Part shown: piece by piece, positions 43,653 to 53,823 of the stretch
Numbering within the stretch: position 1 is the first letter of the stretch
Layout: every line of letters begins with the position of its first letter
Assembly: GCA_947453885.1 (NCBI GenBank)
Contig: CANGIF010000002.1
Coordinates: 78,230 to 142,229, forward strand
From: Flavobacteriaceae bacterium
GTDB lineage: Bacteria; Bacteroidota; Bacteroidia; Flavobacteriales; Flavobacteriaceae
Length of the DNA stretch: 64,000 nt
Direction of reading: 5' to 3'
Translations under genes and position numbers: made by a program
The notes under the pieces: generated by a model
What the model saw: the letters and a program-made list of their open reading frames with translations, nothing else
Databases searched by the model: none
What the model was told of the DNA's origin: nothing

Positions 43653-44990
43653 TTATGGCATTTCTATTTTACTGCCTTCTTCCAATTTTTTACTAGCCAA
43701 TTGCCACGATTTAACTACTTGAAACAGCACCAATGGAATGGAAAATGGAAGCAATACAAAACTAAGTAGTTTTAACAGCTTGCTTTTTTTAAATTGATAC
43801 GGAATCAACGAAGGCATGACGGCATGTAGTACGTACCATTTACTCAATGTGTTGCCAAAGTACTTTCGGGTTAAATACAACACACTAGGAACAGGTCTTG
43901 GACCCAGCACTTTTTTAGGGCGCCATCCGTCCCAACTACCCATCTGTCGCAATCCGCCCTGACTCACTTTCAAATGAAGTCGTTTGGCTTTGTAATTTGA
44001 AATGTTTTTAAAGCCCGCTAAATAAGCTCTTAAACCAAATTCACCATCGCCCATTCTTTGTTTTTCAAATTGAAGATCGAAAAAACCAATTTGATTAAAA
44101 ATACTTTTTTTCAACAATACATTTCCCGTATCCAGTTGGTCACTCCATCTAAAGTAGTAATAATGTTTCGGCACAACATCGCCCACTTTACTTATGGAAA
44201 CACCAGAAGATACATCGGCTTTAAAATAGTCCAAGGTTTTTAAATGTTGTTCAATCCAGTCGCTTTCTACTCGTGAATCATCGTCGTACAACAAAATATA
44301 ATGCCCTTTTGCTGCTTGAATGGCTTCGTTTCTAGCGCGCCAAAGTGCTTTTTCTGTTTGTTGCCAAAAATGCAATTGCAATTTCCATCCTTTGTAAAAA
44401 TCTGCCTGAAAAGCATCTGTTTGATCAACTATAATAACCTCAAAATGGGTATAGGTTTGTTGTTCTAAATCCAATAAAACATCCTTCAAATATTTGTAAC
44501 GGTTCAAAGTGGGTATAACAATCGAAACTAAAGGATTCGATTGAATTAATGGACTTTCAAACGTGCTATATCGTGCATGCTGTTGTTTGTTTACTGTAAA
44601 ATCAACTCGTTTGCTCGTTCTTGATTTTACAAATGAACCGATTTCTACAAACGGATTATGTAAAGATACAATACGAACAACTAACACATAGGTAACCCAA
44701 GCGGTATGGAAATTTTTACGCAAAAAAACATATTCATCTTGAACTGGCAGGATTTCGTTTGTCCAAATAGCAGATTCAGATTGGTTGTGTTGTAATATAA
44801 CGCCTTGCTGAAATGCAGTCCAAGCAACGTCTCTTTGTTGTGCTTCTAGGCTTATGTAATTTTTATCTATACAATAGTCAATCTCCGCTAGCTCGAGTTG
44901 ATGATAGGTAGGGAAATAACAATAATCGACTTTGGGTTTCAGGTTGAAATACCAAATGGGTTTTATATATTTTAAAAAACTAAAAATCAT
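43653..44990 (-). CDS. Glycosyltransferase family 2
   Basis: PLVSIVIPTLNRYKYLKDVLLDLEQQTYTHFEVIIVDQTD, ILLYDDDSRVESDWIE. Confidence 0.92.
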   Translation of the reverse strand: MIFSFLKYIKPIWYFNLKPKVDYCYFPTYHQLELAEIDYCIDKNYISLEAQQRDVAWTAFQQGVILQHNQSESAIWTNEILPVQDEYVFLRKNFHTAWVTYVLVVRIVSLHNPFVEIGSFVKSRTSKRVDFTVNKQQHARYSTFESPLIQSNPLVSIVIPTLNRYKYLKDVLLDLEQQTYTHFEVIIVDQTDAFQADFYKGWKLQLHFWQQTEKALWRARNEAIQAAKGHYILLYDDDSRVESDWIEQHLKTLDYFKADVSSGVSISKVGDVVPKHYYYFRWSDQLDTGNVLLKKSIFNQIGFFDLQFEKQRMGDGEFGLRAYLAGFKNISNYKAKRLHLKVSQGGLRQMGSWDGWRPKKVLGPRPVPSVLYLTRKYFGNTLSKWYVLHAVMPSLIPYQFKKSKLLKLLSFVLLPFSIPLVLFQVVKSWQLASKKLEEGSKIEMP

Positions 44991-46044
44991 CTGCTAACCT
45001 TTTAATGATGCTAGCAATAGAAAGCGTTTCTTTCCATAACTTGCGGTTATTGATTTGCAATTGTACGAAATCTTCAGCAGTAATTGACGCATGAAAAGCA
45101 GTAACTCGTTCGGCAATAGTTTTTCTTTCGTTCCATTCTATCCAAACAACATGCTTTTTCCAGTTTATAGTACTTTCAAATGGCAGCATACAATCGGTGT
45201 TTACAAAAATAGGAATTTTACCCATCATCAGGGTTTCGTACAATCGAACCGAAAAATTTCCAGCTCCGCGAACACAAAGAATGTAATCTGATTCCAAAAT
45301 GTTTTGGAAATACTCTAAAGTAGATTGCGTTTCTTGTTCTTTTGTTTGAACACCAGCACGGTATTGTGATCTGTAAATAAAATTAGTTTGAAGGGTGTTG
45401 GACGATTGGTCTATAAGTTGAAGCAATTTTGCTCTATGAAAACCAGATGGAAAAAGAGGTTCCCAATCGTTCCGATTTGGTTTTTTATAAAATCTCCAAA
45501 GATTACAAAGCATAAATCTGGTAGTTTCAAAAAGCAATTTGGAAAAGTGAAGCCTAGCGTGTCCACAAAATCCGACTATTGGCACTTCTTTTTTAGGCGA
45601 AGGTTTGCAATGTTCTTGATGAAACAACAGCGGTAATTGGTCGGTTAAAGGAATATAAAACCCTTTGTTTTGTGTGGATAATTGCGATTTGAAACCACTT
45701 GGTCGCAAATAGGTAATGGTTGCAAATTCTGGAAATGCAATCCCTAAATCGCCCACTATATAACCATACGCTTTTTTGTTGTGTTTTAAGCATTGTTTGT
45801 GTAGCGCTTCTAAATGAAACTCTTTTTTTTCCTTGTAATAAAAATTAATTGCAAAAGGAATGAGTACAATTGTTGCATTTTCAATAGTGGAAACCAGTTG
45901 AAATTGATCTGGATTTAACCCCCAACTTGTTTTTAAAGTGGCATCGTTTACCCAATTTTTTTCGTTAAAAAAGGGACGTGTTAAAATGAACAACACTTTT
46001 CTGTCTTTAACTTGAAATTCAGTATGTGCTACAAATACTTTCAT
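44980..46044 (-). CDS. Exostosin (GT47)-like glycosyltransferase
   Basis: YILCVRGAGNFSVRLYETLMMGKIPIFVNTDCMLPFESTINWKKHVVWIEW. Confidence 0.75.
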   Translation of the reverse strand: MKVFVAHTEFQVKDRKVLFILTRPFFNEKNWVNDATLKTSWGLNPDQFQLVSTIENATIVLIPFAINFYYKEKKEFHLEALHKQCLKHNKKAYGYIVGDLGIAFPEFATITYLRPSGFKSQLSTQNKGFYIPLTDQLPLLFHQEHCKPSPKKEVPIVGFCGHARLHFSKLLFETTRFMLCNLWRFYKKPNRNDWEPLFPSGFHRAKLLQLIDQSSNTLQTNFIYRSQYRAGVQTKEQETQSTLEYFQNILESDYILCVRGAGNFSVRLYETLMMGKIPIFVNTDCMLPFESTINWKKHVVWIEWNERKTIAERVTAFHASITAEDFVQLQINNRKLWKETLSIASIIKRLADDF

Positions 46045-46046
46045 GC

Positions 46047-47219
46047 TTAATTAAAGAACGTTAGCCATTTTTTTTGTTGATTGATACTGTTGAAATTTGT
46101 TTGTACTCTTTCAATTGCGTTTTTAGAAATTGTGTTTTTTTGTTCTAAACTGAGAGCCAAAACATCCTTTATTTTTTTTGCCAAAGCTACAGAATTTCCT
46201 TTCGGAACCACAAATCCAGTTATTCCATCAACAACATTTTCTGTTAAACCTTCTGCATCGCTTACAATACATATTTTCCCCATGGCTTGAGCTTCTAAAA
46301 CCGCATTACAAAAACCTTCTTGCAAACTGTATTGAATGTACAAATCAGCAGATTCGAGTTTGTTTTTCACTTCTGTTGCTGATAGCTTTCCTAAAAAAGA
46401 AACCTGATTCGTTAATTTTAATTGATTAACAGCAAATTTTAATTTTTCAAATTCTTTTCCATCACCAATAATAGTAAAATAAAATCTTATTCCTTTTTCT
46501 TTTAGAATAAACAATGCTTCTAAAGTATATTCTAGTCCTTTTTTCCAATTTAGTCTAGCAACTGTAATTAACTGTGGAATTTGATTAGAAGTTTTTTCGA
46601 TTGATGAATTGGAAAAAAAAGAAGTATCAATCGCTGGGCATATTTTAACTATTTTATTTTCATATTTAAATCCATTTATTAGAACTAAATTTTTTATGTC
46701 ATCTGAAATCACATGAACTTTATCTACTTTTTCCCATAATAAATTATAACATTTTTTATTTTTTAACGGGTAAATTCCAATATCAAATCCTCTGAAACTA
46801 ACGCCCATTTTAGCACCAATTGCTTCAGCAACATTTTCTTTTCCAATTGCTAAAGTTCCGTATCCAAAGTGAATCCAATCCAAATTATGACCATAAAAAA
46901 CACTATTAACAATGCTGTTTTTAAGTTTTTTTGAAAACGAAATGTTATCTTTTGTATCTAATTGATACAATTTACATACTGTTGGGAAATGAAAAACAAT
47001 TGCTTTACTTAAACAAAATAAGGAATTTCGTATAATTTGCAATCTTGATCCTGATACCTTTGGTAATTGAATAACTTTATATCTGCTATTAGGTATTTCT
47101 GTACCAGGATTTATAAAAAGCAGAACAGTGTGCCCCTGTTCTTGTAATCCTTTAATTTTAGTATTAAAAAAGGTTTCAGAATAAGCCGGAACGCTGGGTA
47201 AAACAATTCCTATTCTCAT
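46047..47219 (-). CDS. Glycosyltransferase family 4 (colanic-acid type)
   Basis: HFGYGTLAIGKENVAEAIGAKMGVSFRGFDIGIYP, ADLYIQYSLQEGFCNAVLEAQAMGKICIVSDAEGLTENV. Confidence 0.92.
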   Translation of the reverse strand: MRIGIVLPSVPAYSETFFNTKIKGLQEQGHTVLLFINPGTEIPNSRYKVIQLPKVSGSRLQIIRNSLFCLSKAIVFHFPTVCKLYQLDTKDNISFSKKLKNSIVNSVFYGHNLDWIHFGYGTLAIGKENVAEAIGAKMGVSFRGFDIGIYPLKNKKCYNLLWEKVDKVHVISDDIKNLVLINGFKYENKIVKICPAIDTSFFSNSSIEKTSNQIPQLITVARLNWKKGLEYTLEALFILKEKGIRFYFTIIGDGKEFEKLKFAVNQLKLTNQVSFLGKLSATEVKNKLESADLYIQYSLQEGFCNAVLEAQAMGKICIVSDAEGLTENVVDGITGFVVPKGNSVALAKKIKDVLALSLEQKNTISKNAIERVQTNFNSINQQKKWLTFFN

Positions 47220-48376
47220 TGGTTAAGCACTTTATTATACAATTCTAAAATTCCTTTAACCATTTGATATTCTGAAAACTGATTACAGATTGTAGCTCTT
47301 GCGTTGTCTCTAATTATCGCTTTCTCATTGTCTGATAAAGCAATAATTGTTTCTACTTTTTGTGCCATAGCTGCTGCATCCCTACTTTTAGTAACAAATC
47401 CATTTATTCCGTCTTGAATTACTTCTGTCATTCCACCACAGTCCGATGAAAGTACGATTGAACCAAGTGCCATAGCTTCTAAAGCTACATTAGCAATTCC
47501 TTCAGTAACACTTGGTAGTAAAAAAATTGCCGCATTTTGCATTTTCAAATTTATTGCATCAAACGACATGTATGGATGAAAAAAAACTTCTTGTTCTAAA
47601 TTCAATTGGTGGCGCAAAAAAAGTAATTCTTCCTCTTGATCTACTCCAATAATATCATATTGAAATGCAATTCCTCGCTTTTTTAATAGCGAAGCTGCTT
47701 GTAGTCCATAACGATACCCTTTTAACCAATGTGAACGTCCTACAGAAAGCAGCATTACTTTAGAACTCGAAGTACTACCATTTTTAAAAGGAAAATCTGA
47801 AAGTTGTAATCCACTATAAACAACATCCATTTTAGTAGCATCGGCATTATAAAGTAATGCTTCGTTTTTGATTGCTTTAGATACAGCATGGAAGCCGTCA
47901 ACATTTGGAAAATTGCTACGATAATTAGTAGCTAAAGTAGAATCAGCTAATGGACTGATAGTAATGTGAGTACCTCTTAAACTTACTACTATTTTACAAC
48001 CAAATTCCTTTACCCACATCCATTCAGCTATTCCTTTTACCCATTGCAAATGAAAAATGTCTGGTTTATGATATAAAACAGGGTAACATTTAGCTTTCCA
48101 ATTGATCTTGCTTCCTGTTTTTTTTGAATACAAACTGTCTAGTTTTTTTTTCTCTTTCGATTTAAAAAGCGACAATAACAAACTGTATTTCAAAATCAAA
48201 AACAGTTTAGAAACGTTGTTTGAATAAGTAATAAGTTTGCAATTTTTATTGTAATTTAAATTTTGATTTTGAATACCAAAAATATAAACAGTAACTCCTT
48301 TATTAGCAATTCCTTTAATTAAGCGCTCTATAAAAGTTGTACTTGGTGCCGTTCCAGAATAGATTGCAATTTTCAT
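47216..48376 (-). CDS. Glycosyltransferase family 4
   Basis: DIFHLQWVKGIAEWMWV, LSVGRSHWLKGYRYGLQAASLL, LPSVTEGIANVALEAMALGSIVLSSDCGGMTEVI. Confidence 0.92.
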   Translation of the reverse strand: MKIAIYSGTAPSTTFIERLIKGIANKGVTVYIFGIQNQNLNYNKNCKLITYSNNVSKLFLILKYSLLLSLFKSKEKKKLDSLYSKKTGSKINWKAKCYPVLYHKPDIFHLQWVKGIAEWMWVKEFGCKIVVSLRGTHITISPLADSTLATNYRSNFPNVDGFHAVSKAIKNEALLYNADATKMDVVYSGLQLSDFPFKNGSTSSSKVMLLSVGRSHWLKGYRYGLQAASLLKKRGIAFQYDIIGVDQEEELLFLRHQLNLEQEVFFHPYMSFDAINLKMQNAAIFLLPSVTEGIANVALEAMALGSIVLSSDCGGMTEVIQDGINGFVTKSRDAAAMAQKVETIIALSDNEKAIIRDNARATICNQFSEYQMVKGILELYNKVLNQ

Positions 48377-49761
48377 TTTTGTTTGCAATTTTGAGTACAA
48401 AAAACGGACAATGTTAAGAGCATACTTACTGGATGTGAATATGTTACATCATCAATTTCTTTGAATTTTTTATAAAAATCTCGAACCAAATTAGTGTCTA
48501 TAAATTTAACAAATTGAGGATTGTCAAACAATCTTTTTTGTAGTGCTTCATCGTTTTTTTTACCTAAAAATTGTAATTCCCAATTGCGTTGGATGTGCTT
48601 TTTTGGTGCTAAAATCCGCTTTATTTTATCAAAAATACGAAAGGGCAAATTATAAGGATTTCGATTATAACCAAAATTATAAAGATTAAAAGGCCGATGG
48701 TCTTGCCAGGTAATCTTTGCCAAGGCAGGCATCCGCAACTTTAAGTATTCTATTTGAATTTGACGTCCTGCCAAATATTTTTCGGGAACAGTGCAAATAA
48801 ATTCACACATTCGATTGTCAAAATAGGGAACAGTAATAGGTCTTACTGACTCAAAAACGGATAGATTCGTATTGGTCCAACGCGTTGCCCAATATAAACT
48901 TTTGAACGCGCGAATTTGTGCATTGGCACTTTCTTTTATTCCTATTTGAAGTAATAACGATTGTATTCTATTGGTTAAATACGGTTCAAAATTTCCTTCC
49001 AATTTCCACGATTTCCATAAAGCTTCTGCTAATTCCAGTCCTCCTTTTTTGATTATTTTTTTGCTGATTACTTTAACTTGTTCGTCGATAGACAAGTCGT
49101 CTGGAATTTTCATATCATCAAACAACACATCGCCCCAATGACCCAAATTAAATAGGTCACCGAGTGTAGCATATTTTTCGATAAAAGCCATTTGCCTTGG
49201 GTGTGTGAATTCGGAATAACAGCCGTTTATCTTGGCTAGTTGTTCTATCGTATTCCATAAATACCCGTTTGGAACTTTCCAATCTTCCAAAGGAAACCCG
49301 CAAGCTTTTGCAATTTTTTTTCCGTAAAAAGTTTCATCATGTCCGCCTGAAAAAGCATAACTATAGGCCTGAACGTCATTCCCAAGATGGTATAAAGCAG
49401 CTGCTTGGGTTCTGCTGTCTAATCCGCCAGAAAGCGGTAAAATGACTTTTTTATCACCAACTTGCTCTTGAATTATTGTTTCAAAAAGTTCAGCAAATTC
49501 AGTTACTATTTGATTTAATGAACGATCAACTGGACTATAATGCCATTTGAAATACGGTTCGCTTGCTATAACTTTTTGATTCTCAAAATCGATTTCAAAA
49601 GCTGTTGCAGGTTTCAAAACCAATTGTTCTTTAAAATAGGTATCTGTATCTAAAAAAAAACCAGTTGCTGCAAAAACACAAATTGCTTCGTAATTAAGTG
49701 TTTTCGGATATCCTATAATCGTTTGCTTAATAGGAATTATTGGTGTTTTAGTATACGCCAT
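48373..49761 (-). CDS. Asparagine synthase-like protein lacking the N-terminal glutaminase Cys
   Basis: KKVILPLSGGLDSRTQAAALYHLG PP-loop and SGGHDETFYGKKIA; starts MAYTKTPIIP rather than MCG. Confidence 0.8.
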   Translation of the reverse strand: MAYTKTPIIPIKQTIIGYPKTLNYEAICVFAATGFFLDTDTYFKEQLVLKPATAFEIDFENQKVIASEPYFKWHYSPVDRSLNQIVTEFAELFETIIQEQVGDKKVILPLSGGLDSRTQAAALYHLGNDVQAYSYAFSGGHDETFYGKKIAKACGFPLEDWKVPNGYLWNTIEQLAKINGCYSEFTHPRQMAFIEKYATLGDLFNLGHWGDVLFDDMKIPDDLSIDEQVKVISKKIIKKGGLELAEALWKSWKLEGNFEPYLTNRIQSLLLQIGIKESANAQIRAFKSLYWATRWTNTNLSVFESVRPITVPYFDNRMCEFICTVPEKYLAGRQIQIEYLKLRMPALAKITWQDHRPFNLYNFGYNRNPYNLPFRIFDKIKRILAPKKHIQRNWELQFLGKKNDEALQKRLFDNPQFVKFIDTNLVRDFYKKFKEIDDVTYSHPVSMLLTLSVFCTQNCKQK

Positions 49762-49824
49762 TAGTTAGCTAAATGTTACTTTTTTAAATTCATTTCAAAT
49801 ATAATAATTCCATTGAAAAAAGTT

Positions 49825-50874
49825 TTAACAAATGTAAGGAATCAACTCGTCTGAAGCTAAAAATAGTACTTCTGGATGGTTTTTAGCTAAAAAGTAAATT
49901 ACTTTTTCTAGTTCTTCTAAAGCCATTTTCCTGTATTCAGGTGTATAAGTTCCTGAAAAATTTACACGATGCATGTCTATAATTGCTGGCATTTTATTTT
50001 TAAAAGCAGTTGCTATAGCTTCAATACATTGAATTGCCGTAAAATTATAGCTTGGATGAACATCAATTCTTGCATTTCGAGTGGCATAATAAATACCTGC
50101 TTTTTTTCTAAAAAGAGGTGCTACATTTCCCTTTCCTTCCTCATTTAAAAAATGATTAGAGGCCTGAAGTAAGCAAATATTGTTTTCAATTAAAACAGGA
50201 ACACACTTAGTTGCAAATTGATAATTTGGTGGAATAAATGTTTGGGATTGATAACCGAAAGTTTTAAAAAACACTTCTTGTGCTTTTTTTAGATTTAATT
50301 CGAAATTGGTATCGAAACATTCTCCTCTATACAATCTTAAATTCTTATTTATGGTAGTTTTTGCTAATGGAAAACCAAATTCTAAATCTTCTTGAAAATC
50401 AAATGAATTAAAACTATTTTTTAATAATTCTGTATTATAATGAGAAAAACCATGAAGTTGCGGTTTAAAAAAACCTTTTTCTATTCCTTCTTTGTATTTT
50501 AAAAATAGTGCTTTATCCGCAAAATTATAGCCCTCCGAAATAGGTTTGAACTTTAAATTATTTTTTGACGAATAATCAATATTATGTGTTATAAAATTTG
50601 CTGTAAGTTGTGGTGCTTTTAAAAAGGAATTTTGATAGTTTGCAAACAAATTATAAATAAGTTCAAGATCTTCAACAGATTCAATTGCATCGGTTGTCCA
50701 TCTGCTTATATTTGATTTCCCATATTTTTCAACTATTTTACTTAATGAAGTCGCATCAATTGCACGTTCTAAACCCCAATCGTCGCTTTCAATCACAACA
50801 ATTTTCTTTGAAACCCTATTTCTTAAATAAAATGAAGTTAATCGCTTGTATTTGTTTATATCTCTGGTGTTCAT
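49825..50874 (-). CDS. Polysaccharide deacetylase-like protein
   Basis: KKIVVIESDDWGLERAID, PQLHGFSHYNTELL, PAIIDMHRVNFSGTY. Confidence 0.65.
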   Translation of the reverse strand: MNTRDINKYKRLTSFYLRNRVSKKIVVIESDDWGLERAIDATSLSKIVEKYGKSNISRWTTDAIESVEDLELIYNLFANYQNSFLKAPQLTANFITHNIDYSSKNNLKFKPISEGYNFADKALFLKYKEGIEKGFFKPQLHGFSHYNTELLKNSFNSFDFQEDLEFGFPLAKTTINKNLRLYRGECFDTNFELNLKKAQEVFFKTFGYQSQTFIPPNYQFATKCVPVLIENNICLLQASNHFLNEEGKGNVAPLFRKKAGIYYATRNARIDVHPSYNFTAIQCIEAIATAFKNKMPAIIDMHRVNFSGTYTPEYRKMALEELEKVIYFLAKNHPEVLFLASDELIPYIC

Positions 50875-50875
50875 T

Positions 50876-51952
50876 TTATTTTTTTACCAAATTTTGATAA
50901 ACCATTTCATGTTTGGATACAAAATTTTGAATAGAAAAATGGTTAATACAATACGCTCTTAACTTTGCTCCTATTTGTGCTCTTTCCTGTGCTGAAAGTT
51001 GTAGCATTTCCATAATTTTTTGAGCCAAAATAACACTGTCGTCACTTGGAATTAGGTATTCTGGAAAATCTTTTAAAACAAAATTTACTCCCATACAATT
51101 TGTTCCTAAAACTGGAACACCCATTGTCATTGCTTCTACTAAAGCCATTGGCATACCTTCGTGTTTGCTACAAATTACATACAAATCAGCTGATTTTAAA
51201 AAAGGACGAACATCATTCTGTTTGGCTATAAAATTTACTTTAGTTTCCAATTTTAATTGAATTACTAATGCCTTTAATTGCTGAGCATAGTCACTTCTTG
51301 AGTCACCAACTATTTCTAAAAAAACATTATGATTTCGTAATGCATTAACTGCATAAATTAGAATTTCTAAGTTTTTAACTGGAGCAATATTTACAACTGA
51401 AATAATTTTAAAATTAGTAAAATTTTTTTTATTATCAAACAACTCTGGATTGTAAAAATTGGTATCAATACCTATTGGAATCAACTGTTGTTGTTTCTTA
51501 TATGGAAAATAATGAATCATATCTTCGTTAATGGTAATAATAAAATTTGCCAAATAACTTTTGATTTTCCAATGAATATTGCCCCAAGTCATTGCTTTTT
51601 TTGTGTACACATATTTAGCGCCTGCAAGTTTAGCTGCAAGTATTTCAGTCCAATCGCTACTCCAATGCCAAGAATGAATAATATCAATTTTTTGTTCTTT
51701 AATAAATTTTCTATAAGGATTTACACGAAAAACAAGAGAAAAATAAGGTCGCAATGGCACGGTAACTTTTTGAAAATAAATAGGTAGTCCTAATTTTTCA
51801 ACTTCTTTAAAGTAAATTCCCTGATTGTGATTACAAGCAATTACAACTTCAAATTTATTTTTATCTATTCCATTTGCTAAATCAAACAAAACTTTACCAC
51901 TTCCAGCAGTATCAAAATTTGAAGTTGTGTAAAGAATTTTAATCTTTTTCAT
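50876..51952 (-). CDS. Glycosyltransferase family 4
   Basis: ILYTTSNFDTAGSGKVLFDLANGI, ADLYVICSKHEGMPMALVEAMTMGVPVLGTNCMGVNFVL. Confidence 0.92.
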   Translation of the reverse strand: MKKIKILYTTSNFDTAGSGKVLFDLANGIDKNKFEVVIACNHNQGIYFKEVEKLGLPIYFQKVTVPLRPYFSLVFRVNPYRKFIKEQKIDIIHSWHWSSDWTEILAAKLAGAKYVYTKKAMTWGNIHWKIKSYLANFIITINEDMIHYFPYKKQQQLIPIGIDTNFYNPELFDNKKNFTNFKIISVVNIAPVKNLEILIYAVNALRNHNVFLEIVGDSRSDYAQQLKALVIQLKLETKVNFIAKQNDVRPFLKSADLYVICSKHEGMPMALVEAMTMGVPVLGTNCMGVNFVLKDFPEYLIPSDDSVILAQKIMEMLQLSAQERAQIGAKLRAYCINHFSIQNFVSKHEMVYQNLVKK

Positions 51953-51972
51953 TTGAAATTCAATCTAGTAAA

Positions 51973-53823
51973 TTATTTAATTCCGTTAATTAATTCATTA
52001 TTTAAAGCCCACTTTTGCCATGCATACATATGCCAAATGCCCCATGAATTTATATTGTTTTTTCCATCAAAAAAATCAGTTGTATTTTGGAGAAAAACTT
52101 TTTGATCAATGAATTCTTGTCCATAAAAAGGAACATCAATTACTGTTTTAAAAAAATCTGTTTTTAATTCATTTCTCAACCATTTTTCAACAGGAACTGA
52201 AAACCCTTTTTTTTCTAAATTAATTTCAGATTGATCAAAAAATGTTCTTAAATACCTTTTTAATAACCATTTAGGTTGTTGATGTTTGTTACATAGTTGG
52301 GGGTTTATTGTGTTACTAAACTTAATTAAGTCTTTGTCTAAAAAAGGAACTCTAACTTCTAAGCTATTTGCCATACTCATTAGGTCCACTTTTTTTAAAA
52401 CGCGCTGTAAATGAGCATTAAATTCGTTTTGTTTTAAATACAACAAAATATCAGATTTGGAATTAAAGTTTGTCAAATTATACGTACTTAAAATTTCTTC
52501 AGAAAAGGATTGATTGGGGATGAAAATATCCAAATGCGAAAAATGAATTTGTTTGTACAGAATCCAATTTGAAAACGTATTTATAACATCTAAAGCACTT
52601 GATAATTTTGGATTAATTCTTCTAAAAAATGGAATTATAAGTTTTCGAAACCATAAAGGCAATTTGAACCAAAAAGCTTGTTGTACCGATTTTATAAATC
52701 TAGGATATCCCCAAAATAATTCGTCGCCCCCATCGCCTGATAGCATGACCGTTGCATGAGTTTTTGCCTTTTTAGTTATTAAATAAGTAGGAACTGAACT
52801 AGCATCTCCAAAAGGTTCGGACATTTCATTAAAATGAGCGTCTATAATTGCAAGAATATCTTTTTCATTACAAGTTTCAACAACTTGCTTAACTCTAAGT
52901 TTTTTAGCATATTGAGCAGCTTTTTCACTTTCATCAAGCTTTTCATCGTTTATTCCGAAAGTAAATGCTTTTATTTCAGGAACTTCTCTTTGAGCAAAAG
53001 CCGTAACTAATGTACTATCAATACCAGAGCTTAAAAAAGTTCCAATTGGAACATCTGCTCTAATTTGAGAAGCAATAACTTTTTGAAAATTTGTTTCAAA
53101 AAGTTGTACAGTTTTTAAATCCGTTTCGTCATTTTCAAGTGACGTTTCCCATTTGTAATAAAAAGACTTTGTTATTGTTTGGGTGTGTAAATTCCAGCTT
53201 ACTATTTGTCCTGCTTCTACTTGAAAAATATTTTCGAAAACTGTATTAGGTGCATGCATATACCCTAATCCAAAAAATTCTTTCATTATTTCAGGTCTCA
53301 ATTTCAATGAATTACAATCAGGATGTTTGAATATTTGATTGAATTGAGAAGCAAAAACAATTCCATTTGTATGCAAACCAAAAAACAACGGTTTAATTCC
53401 AGCAAAATCCCGAATCAAATGCAGCTTCTTTTCGACTATATCCCATACAGCAATAGCAAACATACCATTTAATTTTGCTGAAAAATCAAAAATTGAACAT
53501 TGATCTAGAAGATGCGCTAAAACTTCTGTGTCAGTACCTGATCGTAAATGTGAATCAGAAATTGAATGGTTCTTTTGTAACTCTTTATAATTGTATACTT
53601 CACCATTTAATACTAACGCAAATCGACCAGAAGGGCTTAGAACAGGTTGATTGCCGTTTTGAGATACGTCCAATATTGCTAGTCGGTTAAAACCAATTTG
53701 ACACATACCATCCATCCAATATCCTTGTTGATCAGGACCTCTTTTTTTACTTAAATCTAAAAGCTCCAAGAACCTGCTTTTGGGAAGTAAAAAGTTGGAT
53801 ATTTCACCTAAGAATCCACACAT
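51973..53823 (-). CDS. Asparagine synthase (glutamine-hydrolysing)-like, polysaccharide-locus paralogue
   Basis: MCGFLGEISNF N-terminal Cys, KKRGPDQQGYW, GTFLSSGIDSTLVTAFAQ, SGDGGDELFWGYPRF. Confidence 0.92.
   Translation of the reverse strand: MCGFLGEISNFLLPKSRFLELLDLSKKRGPDQQGYWMDGMCQIGFNRLAILDVSQNGNQPVLSPSGRFALVLNGEVYNYKELQKNHSISDSHLRSGTDTEVLAHLLDQCSIFDFSAKLNGMFAIAVWDIVEKKLHLIRDFAGIKPLFFGLHTNGIVFASQFNQIFKHPDCNSLKLRPEIMKEFFGLGYMHAPNTVFENIFQVEAGQIVSWNLHTQTITKSFYYKWETSLENDETDLKTVQLFETNFQKVIASQIRADVPIGTFLSSGIDSTLVTAFAQREVPEIKAFTFGINDEKLDESEKAAQYAKKLRVKQVVETCNEKDILAIIDAHFNEMSEPFGDASSVPTYLITKKAKTHATVMLSGDGGDELFWGYPRFIKSVQQAFWFKLPLWFRKLIIPFFRRINPKLSSALDVINTFSNWILYKQIHFSHLDIFIPNQSFSEEILSTYNLTNFNSKSDILLYLKQNEFNAHLQRVLKKVDLMSMANSLEVRVPFLDKDLIKFSNTINPQLCNKHQQPKWLLKRYLRTFFDQSEINLEKKGFSVPVEKWLRNELKTDFFKTVIDVPFYGQEFIDQKVFLQNTTDFFDGKNNINSWGIWHMYAWQKWALNNELINGIK

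Noticed and set aside
48373-53823. AsnB paralogues as a lasso-peptide or beta-lactam biosynthetic locus
   Set aside because: No precursor peptide, B-protein/transglutaminase-type leader peptidase or other natural-product genes seen; all neighbours are glycosyltransferases.
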